This document shows, piece by piece, positions 1-4,688 of a stretch of DNA of 7,336 nucleotides. Under the pieces are notes generated by a model. The model searched no databases and was not told where the DNA came from. It worked only from the letters and a program-made list of their open reading frames with translations. Position numbers and translations under genes: made by a program. This DNA comes from JBQCDV01 sp051960855 (GTDB lineage: Bacteria > Actinomycetota > Actinomycetes > JAJZTN01): the NCBI GenBank assembly GCA_051960855.1, contig JBQCDV010000237.1, forward strand, positions 1 through 7,336, written 5' to 3'. The number at the start of each line of letters is the position of its first letter. Position 1 is the stretch's first letter.

Positions 1-1562
1 CGGAGTGGCTGCACCTGCTGACCGCCGACTGGCAGCTGGTGGCCGACCTGTCCTTCGCCGACCTCGTGCTCTGGGTGCCGGATCGGACCGGCACGCAGTG
101 GGTGGCGGCCGCGCAGATGCGCCCCACCACGGGCCCGACGGCGTTCTACGACGACATCGTCGGGCGGGTGCTGCCGCGGGGCCGGCGCCAGCAGCTCGAC
201 GACGCCTTCGACGAGCAGCGCATCTGCCGCGAACGCGACCCGGAGTGGCGCGAGGACGTGCCGGTGCGCGAGGAGACGATCCCCGTCGTGCGAGCCGGTC
301 GCGCGATCGCGGTTGTCGCCCGCCACACCAACTTGCTCACGGCCCGGACACCCAGTCGGCTCGAACTGACCTACCTGCAGTGCGCGGACGACCTCGCCCG
401 GATGATCGCCGCCGGCAACTTCCCCCTGCCCGGCACCACGATGGGACGACGCGGCGCGCCCCGGGTCGGGGACGGGCTGATCCGGATCGACACCGAGGGC
501 CTCGTGACGTACGCCAGCCCGAACGGCGTCTCCGCCTACCGCCGCCTCGGCCTCCCCGGTGACCTCGTGGGCACCTCCCTCGGCCAGCAGACAGCGGCCT
601 TGGCCCTGCATGGGGAGCCGGTCGACGAGGCGCTGGCGACGATCGCGAAGGGTCGCGCGTCCCGCCGCGTCGACGTCGAGGGCAAGAACGCCGTCCTGGC
701 GCTGCGGGTCCTGCCTCTCGTGCAGGCGGAGGGTCGCCAGGGCGCGCTCGTGCTGGTCCGCGACGTCACCGAGATCCGGCGTCGGGAGCGGGAGCTGCTG
801 ACGAAGGACGCCACGATCCGTGAGATCCACCATCGGGTGAAGAACAATTTGCAGACGGTTGCAGCCCTGCTGCGGATGCAGGCGCGGCGACTGCACAACG
901 AGGACGCTCGGGCGGCGCTGCAGCAGGCGGTCCGGCGGGTCGGGTCGATCGCGGTGGTGCACGAGACGCTCTCGCGGACGCTGGAGGAGACCGTCGACCT
1001 GGACGTCGTGATCGCCTCGGTCCTGGGCACGGCCGTCGAGTTGGCGGCGGCTGGGGTGCCGGTCCGCACGACGCGGACGGGCGACGCCGGCGAGATCCCG
1101 GGGGAGATGGCCAGCCCCCTGGCACTCGCGATCAGCGAGCTCGTCCACAACGCCGCCGAGCACGGCTTGCGACCGGCCGGTGGGGGCACGGTGGAGGTCA
1201 GCGCTGAGCGTGACGATGCCGAGGGCTGGCTCAAGCTCCACGTCAGCGACGACGGCGTAGGGCTGCCTCCCGGCTTCGACCTGTCGTCCACACGGAGCCT
1301 GGGCCTGCAGATCGTGCGGACCCTCGTCGAGGTCGAGCTCGGCGGATCGCTGCAGATCGCCGAGCGCGGTGCTCCGCCGGTCCCGCTGCGAGGGACGGTG
1401 CCGGGGCGGACGTTGGAGGGGCCGCGCGGTTACGCGGGGGAGTCGCAGGGCGTGGTGGCGACGATCACCATCGACGTGCCCTCAGGCGCGCACAGCACTG
1501 CGCCCCGCGGCCAGGTGCCCGACCCCGAGGTCGCGACACCCGCGCGCGGGGCGCAGCGGTGA
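1..1562 (+). CDS. pdtaS: PdtaS-type sensor histidine kinase (5' end outside window)
   Basis: Membrane-free sensor histidine kinase of the HisKA_2 class, which in mycobacteria phosphorylates the ANTAR-domain RNA-binding regulator PdtaR. The reading frame is open from base 3, and residues such as WQLVADLSFAD, matching the PdtaS N-terminus, precede the first in-window GTG at 39. The true start therefore lies upstream, and I estimate about 20 residues are missing. Order: GAF-like domain (about 3-470), PAS domain (about 476-780, with LIRIDTEGLVTYASPN), HisKA_2 dimerisation helix with EIHHRVKNNLQ (phospho-acceptor histidine among the two at 828-833), then the ATPase: N box SELVHNAAEHGL near 1135-1170, G1 box DDGVGLP at 1248-1268, G2 box SLGLQIVRTL at 1296-1325. 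The stretch at about 1365-1452 is Pro/Gly/Arg-rich and looks like an insertion before the last ATPase strand. No response regulator gene lies nearby, as is usual for this family. It is convergent with whiB1, 14 bases apart. Confidence 0.93.
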   Translation, partial: EWLHLLTADWQLVADLSFADLVLWVPDRTGTQWVAAAQMRPTTGPTAFYDDIVGRVLPRGRRQQLDDAFDEQRICRERDPEWREDVPVREETIPVVRAGRAIAVVARHTNLLTARTPSRLELTYLQCADDLARMIAAGNFPLPGTTMGRRGAPRVGDGLIRIDTEGLVTYASPNGVSAYRRLGLPGDLVGTSLGQQTAALALHGEPVDEALATIAKGRASRRVDVEGKNAVLALRVLPLVQAEGRQGALVLVRDVTEIRRRERELLTKDATIREIHHRVKNNLQTVAALLRMQARRLHNEDARAALQQAVRRVGSIAVVHETLSRTLEETVDLDVVIASVLGTAVELAAAGVPVRTTRTGDAGEIPGEMASPLALAISELVHNAAEHGLRPAGGGTVEVSAERDDAEGWLKLHVSDDGVGLPPGFDLSSTRSLGLQIVRTLVEVELGGSLQIAERGAPPVPLRGTVPGRTLEGPRGYAGESQGVVATITIDVPSGAHSTAPRGQVPDPEVATPARGAQR

Positions 1563-1576
1563 GTGCAGAGGCAACG

Positions 1577-1828
1577 TCAGGCGGTGCGGGCCCGGTTGCG
1601 GGCATTGCGGCGCTTGAGAGCTCGCCGCTCGTCCTCGGACAGGCCGCCCCAGACGCCGGCGTCCTGACCCGATTCCAGCGCCCACTTCAAGCAGGCGTCG
1701 ACAACCTCGCAGCGCCGGCAGACCGCCTTCGCCTCCTCGATCTGCAGCAGTGCCGGGCCCGTGTTGCCGATCGGGAAGAACAGCTCCGGGTCCTCGTCAC
1801 GGCAGGCAGCTCGATGGCGCCAGTCCAT
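1577..1828 (-). CDS. whiB1: WhiB1-like iron-sulfur transcriptional regulator, 83 aa
   Basis: WhiB-family protein carrying a nitric-oxide-sensitive [4Fe-4S] cluster. In mycobacteria WhiB1 is essential and binds the primary sigma factor. The four cluster cysteines are C9, C37, C40 and C46 (C-x27-C-x2-C-x5-C), followed by the GVWGG turn (58-62) and a basic DNA-binding tail with ERRALKRRNARNRART. Length and cysteine spacing match mycobacterial WhiB1 (84 aa), and the N-terminus MDWRHRAACRDEDPELFFP is nearly that of WhiB1. The start at 1828 is chosen because a strong AAGGAG lies 9 bases upstream (1838-1843). Upstream in-frame ATGs at 1846 and 1936 would place this site, or DNA repeats, inside the coding region. 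Convergence with pdtaS is the same arrangement as Rv3219/Rv3220c. The upstream DNA carries a CRP-like site and several inverted repeats, listed separately. Confidence 0.95.
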   Translation of the reverse strand: MDWRHRAACRDEDPELFFPIGNTGPALLQIEEAKAVCRRCEVVDACLKWALESGQDAGVWGGLSEDERRALKRRNARNRARTA

Positions 1829-1837
1829 GCGGTCCAA

Positions 1838-1843
1838 CTCCTT
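1838..1843 (-). promoter_or_regulatory. whiB1 ribosome binding site
   Basis: AAGGAG on the minus strand, 9 bases before the ATG at 1828. It decides the start: the alternative ATG at 1846 lies immediately before it and would put the Shine-Dalgarno sequence in its own second and third codons. Confidence 0.8.
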
Positions 1844-1852
1844 CATGAACAC

Positions 1853-1873
1853 GACCGGTGGCACACACCGGTC
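1853..1873. repeat. Perfect inverted repeat in the whiB1 leader
   Basis: GACCGGTG-N5-CACCGGTC: 8-base arms around a 5-base centre (GCACA on plus), ending 24 bases before the whiB1 start codon and just upstream of its ribosome binding site. It could be a dimeric-regulator operator or, if transcribed, a leader hairpin that affects translation. Function is inferred only; the symmetry is seen directly. Confidence 0.75.
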
Positions 1874-1876
1874 CAG

Positions 1877-1929
1877 GCCGCGACTTTCGCGGCTTGTGAA
1901 GCAGCCGCGACTTTCGCGGCTTGTGAAGC
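1877..1929. repeat. Tandem 26-bp direct repeat, each unit with a hairpin
   Basis: Bases 1877-1902 and 1904-1929 are identical over 26 bases, with a period of 27. Each unit begins with a perfect inverted repeat GCCGCGA-CTT-TCGCGGC (1877-1893 and 1904-1920) and ends with CTTGTGAAGC, which contains a TGTGA half-site. The repeat lies in the whiB1 upstream region. Because the period is a multiple of three, it also gives a repeated 9-residue peptide in an upstream extension of whiB1, but the ribosome binding site argues that this DNA is not translated. Confidence 0.85.
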
Positions 1930-1937
1930 CTTTCACG
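1922..1937. promoter_or_regulatory. CRP/GlxR-type operator upstream of whiB1
   Basis: TGTGA-AGCCTT-TCACG matches the CRP-family consensus TGTGA-N6-TCACA at nine of ten half-site positions. It is centred about 100 bases before the whiB1 start. In M. tuberculosis the whiB1 promoter is controlled by the cAMP receptor protein Rv3676 through two sites, so a site here fits known biology. A second lone TGTGA half-site occurs 27 bases closer to the gene (1895-1899) because of the tandem repeat. I could not place a convincing whiB1 -10 box, so activation versus repression is open. Confidence 0.6.
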
Positions 1938-1993
1938 ATCTTCGTCGCGGTGCGAGCCGACTCGGAAGACGCGGGATGGCAGACTCAACGTGA

Positions 1994-2024
1994 CGAACGG
2001 GCGCACCTCGACGTGCCCCGTTCG
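1994..2024. repeat. Long bulged hairpin in the divergent region
   Basis: CGAACGGG (1994-2001) pairs with CCCGTTCG (2017-2024). After one bulged C at 2002, GCAC (2003-2006) pairs with GTGC (2013-2016), leaving loop CTCGAC. This gives 12 pairs. No T-run follows on either strand. It lies between two genes transcribed away from each other, so it is not an obvious gene terminator. It may be a leader structure of a long whiB1 transcript, the end of an unannotated small RNA, or an operator. Confidence 0.6.
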
Positions 2025-2110
2025 CCTTCCTGCTCAACGAGGATCACAGGACAATCGTGCCCGCACAAGAGTTACACGCACAGTTTTGCTGCCTTCTGAC
2101 TGTCGGGTCG

Positions 2111-2139
2111 CTCACAGCGCCGGTTTTGTCCGCTATATT
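2111..2139 (+). promoter_or_regulatory. Primary-sigma-like promoter of the small membrane protein gene
   Basis: The -10 box TATATT (2134-2139, five of six to TATAAT) stands out in this GC-rich DNA. CTCACA (2111-2116, four of six to TTGACA) lies 17 bases upstream. Transcription would start near 2146, giving a leader of about 15 bases before the GTG at 2161. Confidence 0.6.
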
Positions 2140-2160
2140 CCCAGAGAAGGCGGGGAGTCT

Positions 2161-2550
2161 GTGACCGGTCGATCACGCGCTGTGGTCGGGCTGACGGCGA
2201 TCGTGGCGGCGCAGGCGCTCGTCGTCTTCGGTTTCGCCGTCTTCTTCGTCGTGGAGATCTTGCTCGGCAACACTCCGTCGCCGGCGCGGGCGTGGTTCGC
2301 CGCGGCCCTCGTGCTGGTCGCTGCGATCGGACTGGCGCTGGCCGGCCGCGGGCTATGGCACGGCCGTGGTGCTGCCCGCGCCCCCATCGTGCTGGCGGAG
2401 TTGCTGCAGCTGCCCGTGGGCTGGGGGCTGGTGCAGAGCGGACGGGTCGTGTTGGGCGTGCTGGTGCTGGTCGCCGCGCTCACCGGGACGGTGCTGGTAT
2501 TCACGCGCCCGGTCCTCGGTCACCTGGGGTTCCTGACCTCCGAGGAGTGA
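2161..2550 (+). CDS. Small integral membrane protein, four predicted helices, unknown function
   Basis: Hypothetical membrane protein of 129 aa. Hydrophobic segments at about residues 8-31, 43-62, 73-90 and 98-117 suggest four transmembrane helices, with short charged links (GRGLWHGRGAARAP between helices 2 and 3) and a C-terminal tail ending TSEE. I do not recognise a named domain. M. tuberculosis has a small integral membrane protein gene (Rv3217c) near whiB1, so orthology is possible but unproven. The GTG at 2161 is preferred over the in-frame upstream start at 1990. A TATATT -10 box lies just upstream, GGGGAG (2152-2157) and AGAAGG (2145-2150) are candidate ribosome binding sites, and the extra upstream residues are not membrane-like. 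It is convergent with the sigma gene, 12 bases apart, and the pair shares a palindromic end. Confidence 0.8.
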   Translation: MTGRSRAVVGLTAIVAAQALVVFGFAVFFVVEILLGNTPSPARAWFAAALVLVAAIGLALAGRGLWHGRGAARAPIVLAELLQLPVGWGLVQSGRVVLGVLVLVAALTGTVLVFTRPVLGHLGFLTSEE

Positions 2551-2572
2551 GCCCGCCAGACCTCACTCCTCG
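2541..2572. terminator. Bidirectional hairpin terminator spanning both stop codons
   Basis: CGAGGAGTGAG (2541-2551) and CTCACTCCTCG (2562-2572) form a perfect 11-bp stem with a 10-base loop. The stem includes the last two codons and stop of both convergent genes (GAG GAG TGA on each strand). No T-tract follows, as is common for actinobacterial hairpin terminators, so termination efficiency is inferred. Confidence 0.7.
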
Positions 2573-3558
2573 TTGAGCAGGCCCTCGCGCAGCTGGCTCA
2601 GCGTCCGTGCCAGCAGCCGCGACACGTGCATCTGCGAGATGCCCACCTCGGCGGCGATCTGGGACTGGGTCATGTTGCGGAAGAACCGCAGCATGAGGAT
2701 CTTCTTCTCCCGCGCGGGAAGCTTGGCCAGCAGCGGCTTGAGCGACTCGCGGTACTCCACGCCTTCGAGCGACTCGTCATCGCTGCCGAGCGTGTCGAGG
2801 ACTGCCTGGCCCTCCTCGCCGTCGCTCTCGCCGGCCTCCAGTGACAGCGTCGAGTAGGCGTTGGCCGACTCGAGGCCCTCGAGGACCTCCTCTTCCGAGA
2901 TCTTGAGGTGGGCGGCGAGCTCGGCGACTGTGGGAGACCGTCCGTTGCTCTGGGAGAGCTCGGCCGTGGCCGACGTCAGCGAGAGCCGCAGCTCCTGCAG
3001 GCGCCGCGGGACGCGGACGGCCCAGCCCTTGTCGCGGAAGTGCCGCTTGATCTCGCCGACGATCGTCGGTGTCGCATACGTGGAGAACTCGACGCCACGC
3101 TCGGTGTCGAAGCGGTCCACGGCCTTGATCAGGCCGATCGTGCCGACCTGGACGAGGTCGTCGTAGGGCTCGCCCCGGTTGCGGAACCGGCGGGCCAGGT
3201 GCTCGACCAGCGGCAGGTGGGTCTCGACGAGCTGGTCACGGATGATCCGGTGCCGCTCGGTGTCGTGCTCGACGACCGCGAGCTCGGCGAACAGCTCACG
3301 GCTGCGCTGACGCTCCTCGCTGACTGCGGGCACTGCGGCCGCCGCGGCGAGGTCCTCCTCGTCTGCGGTGTCCTCGTCGTCGTCCTTGTGGTCGTCGATC
3401 GCCTGCGTGGCGTCGTTTTGTGTGGCGCCGCCTGTGGTGGCATCGCCGGTGCTGGCATCGCCGGTCACTGTCGCGACGGCAGCGAGGTCGGCGGGGTCGC
3501 GGGAGTCATCAGCCACGTCGGGAGCATCGTCGGGCCGGGCCGTGGAACGTGCCGTCAC
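2563..3558 (-). CDS. sigF: SigB/SigF-family stress RNA polymerase sigma factor, 331 aa
   Basis: Alternative sigma factor of the SigB/SigF/SigG type, which directs RNA polymerase to general-stress promoters. Regions seen: region 2 at about residues 108-180 (DDLVQVGTIGLIKAVDRFD, then EFSTYATPTIVGEIKRHFRD), region 3 at about 190-265 (RSPTVAELAAHLKISEEEV), and region 4 at about 275-325 with the helix-turn-helix MTQSQIAAEVGISQMHVSRL (296-315). The GTG at 3558 overlaps the upstream anti-sigma stop (GTGA) and has GGAGGGG at 3565-3571, six bases away, so translation is probably coupled. A longer reading frame back to 3840 is only a shadow of the anti-sigma gene. Compared with the roughly 260-residue SigF of M. 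tuberculosis, it has an N-terminal extension of about 70-80 residues, Thr/Gly/Ala-repetitive then highly acidic (about 56-70). Assignment to SigF rather than SigB is by operon order and similarity from memory. Confidence 0.9.
   Translation of the reverse strand: MTARSTARPDDAPDVADDSRDPADLAAVATVTGDASTGDATTGGATQNDATQAIDDHKDDDEDTADEEDLAAAAAVPAVSEERQRSRELFAELAVVEHDTERHRIIRDQLVETHLPLVEHLARRFRNRGEPYDDLVQVGTIGLIKAVDRFDTERGVEFSTYATPTIVGEIKRHFRDKGWAVRVPRRLQELRLSLTSATAELSQSNGRSPTVAELAAHLKISEEEVLEGLESANAYSTLSLEAGESDGEEGQAVLDTLGSDDESLEGVEYRESLKPLLAKLPAREKKILMLRFFRNMTQSQIAAEVGISQMHVSRLLARTLSQLREGLLNEE
3438..3465. repeat. Short tandem repeat inside the sigma factor gene
   Basis: A 13-base unit TGGCATCGCCGGT occurs at 3438-3450 and 3453-3465, period 15. 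It encodes the minus-strand repeat TGDAS-TGDAT at residues 32-41 in the low-complexity N-terminal extension of the sigma factor. In-frame slippage here would change linker length without breaking the gene. Confidence 0.7.
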
Positions 3559-4019
3559 CGAGTGCCCCTCCGCTTGAGCAGCGTCACCCAGACCCGGTCG
3601 GCGCCGTCGCCGGCCGAGCCGGAGGAGCCGGAGGAGGCGGCCGAGGCGGAGGCATGGTCGACCCCGGCGTCCACTTCGCCGGCGAGAGCAGCGAGGACTG
3701 CCCAGGCGAAGGTGCCGCGCTCGGGGAGCCGGGCGGACTGCGTCGGGGCGCTGACCCGCACCTCGAGAGCGTCCTCGCGGACGAAGAAGTCGCAGGTCAG
3801 CTCGCTGTCCCGCGACGCCTGCTGCAGGAGGAGGGCGCACGCCTCGTCGACGGCGATGCGCAGGTCCTCGATGTCGTCGAGAGTGAAGTCGAGACGCGCG
3901 GCGAGCCCGGCCGTCGCCGTGCGGAGGATCGACAGATAGGCGCTGTCGGCCGGCAGACGCACCTCGACGTGGTCGTCTACGGCAGGGGCAGTGGGCGACA
4001 CCGCGGTCTCAGTCGCCAT
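3555..4019 (-). CDS. rsbW: RsbW-like anti-sigma factor (HATPase_c_2 fold), 154 aa
   Basis: Anti-sigma factor of the RsbW/SpoIIAB/UsfX family, expected to hold the downstream sigma factor inactive. The core is DHVEVRLPADSAYLSILRT, then TLDDIEDLRIAVDEACALLL at the N-box position (about 46-65), a strand with LEVRVSAPT (85-93) and a final strand VWVTLLKR (143-150). The canonical N-box Asn and the DxGxG ATP motif are not visible. Residues 121-141 are a Ser/Ala/Gly-rich linker (ASASAASSGSSGS) before the last strand. Start choice: ATG 4019 has GGAGG four bases upstream (4024-4028), but GTG 4049 with AGGAGG at 4054-4059 is an equally spaced alternative and ATG 4037 is possible. An in-frame GTG at 4073 lies inside a putative -10 box. 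It is the first gene of a two-gene operon. No anti-anti-sigma gene is in the window. Confidence 0.87.
   Translation of the reverse strand: MATETAVSPTAPAVDDHVEVRLPADSAYLSILRTATAGLAARLDFTLDDIEDLRIAVDEACALLLQQASRDSELTCDFFVREDALEVRVSAPTQSARLPERGTFAWAVLAALAGEVDAGVDHASASAASSGSSGSAGDGADRVWVTLLKRRGTR
3565..3571 (-). promoter_or_regulatory. Sigma factor ribosome binding site inside the anti-sigma gene
   Basis: GGAGGGG on the minus strand, six bases before the GTG at 3558. With the GTGA stop/start overlap it fixes the sigma start and points to coupled translation with the anti-sigma gene. Confidence 0.75.
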
Positions 4020-4069
4020 CTCGCCTCCGATCGACATCGTCGTGTCCACGCATCCTCCTGTGGCCGCAG

Positions 4070-4096
4070 GCACCCTGCAGCCGTCGCTTCTGAAAC
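4070..4096 (-). promoter_or_regulatory. Putative SigB/SigF-class promoter of the rsbW-sigF operon
   Basis: The minus strand reads GTTT (4093-4096), a 17-base spacer, then GGGTGC (4070-4075). This resembles the GTTT-N15-17-GGGTA class recognised by SigF/SigB sigma factors and would give positive autoregulation, as known for the usfX-sigF operon of mycobacteria. The -10 deviates from GGGTAT at two bases, so this is a candidate only. Confidence 0.45.
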
Positions 4097-4102
4097 GCTA
4101 CC

Positions 4103-4125
4103 TGTCGCCGCCGACGCTGGCGACA
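4103..4125. repeat. Inverted repeat between rsbW and crcB1
   Basis: TGTCGCC (4103-4109) and GGCGACA (4119-4125), 7-base arms with a 9-base centre, in the divergent intergenic region. It sits just upstream of the putative -35 of the rsbW operon and about 50 bases before crcB1. Operator function is only a possibility. Confidence 0.4.
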
Positions 4126-4165
4126 CCCCCACCGCTCCCGTCAAGATCAGGAAGCGACTGCTCGC

Positions 4166-4171
4166 TACCCT
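4166..4171 (+). promoter_or_regulatory. Candidate -10 box for leaderless crcB1 mRNA
   Basis: TACCCT (TAnnnT) is followed by exactly six bases and then the GTG start of crcB1. Transcription would begin at or next to the start codon. No Shine-Dalgarno sequence is visible between them, which fits a leaderless transcript. No convincing -35 is seen. Confidence 0.5.
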
Positions 4172-4177
4172 CGCGGC

Positions 4178-4687
4178 GTGGCTGCCACACCTGCGACGTC
4201 GAGCCCGGCAGGTGCCCCGACCCCGGCTGGCTCGTCGCCGGTCGGCCACCACCTGCTCGCTGTCGCCGTCGGCGGCCCCCTCGGTGCCCTCGCTCGATGG
4301 CAGCTCGGCAAGCAGCTCGCGCCCCCGCCAGGTAGCGGATCGTCGGCTGGCTGGCCCACGGGCACTCTCGTGGTCAACCTCACCGGCTGCCTGCTGATCG
4401 GGATCGTCATGGCCGCGCTCCTGCATCGCCCCCCCACCTGGCGTGGCGCGGACCTGCTGCGCCCGCTCTTGGTCACCGGCTTCCTCGGCGGCTACACGAC
4501 GTGGTCGACGTTCGGGGTCGAGACCACCACCCTGCTGCAGGCGCATCGCCCCGGGTTGGCCGCCGCCTACGTCGTCGTGTCGGTTGTGGGCGCCCTGGTG
4601 GCGGTCGCCGTCGCAGCCCGACTGACGGTGCGCCTCCTCCACCTCGCGTGGCCGGACGCCCCGCTGCCTCCCGACGCCGAGGAGTGA
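4178..4687 (+). CDS. crcB1: Fluoride channel FluC/CrcB, first subunit, 169 aa
   Basis: Small four-helix membrane protein of the FluC (CrcB) family, which exports fluoride as dual-topology dimers. Family signatures are intact: GGPLGALARW (32-41, Arg40), PTGTLVVNLTGC (60-71, pore Asn67) and TGFLGGYTTWSTF (100-112). A 24-residue Pro/Ala/Ser N-terminal tail and a short acidic C-terminus (DAEE) make it longer than the usual 120-130 residues. In the central motif the first Phe of TTFSTF is Trp (W109), while F112 is kept. The GTG at 4178 follows a TAnnnT box by six bases with no clear ribosome binding site, suggesting leaderless translation. It is followed after one base by a second crcB gene, so the working channel is probably a heterodimer, as reported for paired CrcB proteins in some Gram-positive bacteria. 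I found no fluoride riboswitch upstream. Confidence 0.92.
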   Translation: MAATPATSSPAGAPTPAGSSPVGHHLLAVAVGGPLGALARWQLGKQLAPPPGSGSSAGWPTGTLVVNLTGCLLIGIVMAALLHRPPTWRGADLLRPLLVTGFLGGYTTWSTFGVETTTLLQAHRPGLAAAYVVVSVVGALVAVAVAARLTVRLLHLAWPDAPLPPDAEE

Positions 4688-4688
4688 C

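Noticed and set aside
536..1291. Long 251-codon open frame on the minus strand inside pdtaS
   Set aside because: Ser/Arg/Thr-rich composition without any recognisable domain; it mirrors a strongly supported kinase gene and is a GC-rich shadow frame.
1877..1929. CRISPR-like repeats
   Set aside because: Only two units with a one-base gap and no spacers or cas genes; this is a tandem regulatory repeat.
1829..1936. Longer whiB1 start at 1936 or 1846, giving a repeated FTSRESRG peptide
   Set aside because: The AAGGAG at 1838-1843 and the match of the MDWRH start to WhiB1 favour 1828; the peptide repeat is a by-product of the DNA repeat having a period divisible by three.
1559..1993. Plus-strand 144-codon frame starting at the pdtaS stop
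   Set aside because: It runs antisense through whiB1 and its repeats, with no recognisable domain; it is a shadow of the well-supported whiB1.
3605..3655. Purine-rich GGAGGAGCCGGAGGAG-type tract as a possible structured or regulatory element
   Set aside because: It is explained by the Ser/Ala/Gly low-complexity linker of the anti-sigma protein on the minus strand, so it is recorded there as a protein feature only.
3559..3840. N-terminal extension of the sigma factor frame back to 3840
   Set aside because: It overlaps the anti-sigma gene in another frame, is Arg/Leu/Pro-rich low-quality sequence, and the GTG at 3558 has a good ribosome binding site and the classic GTGA overlap.
4020..4177. 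Fluoride riboswitch upstream of crcB1
   Set aside because: I looked for the conserved crcB-motif elements (GGNGAUGG-like start, AACCGCC, CUCCUAC-like end) and saw none. The likely transcription start at the GTG would leave no leader for it.
3908..4397. Plus-strand open frames antisense to rsbW running into crcB1
   Set aside because: They conflict with the anti-sigma gene and with the crcB1 frame, and are Arg/Pro-rich without family motifs.
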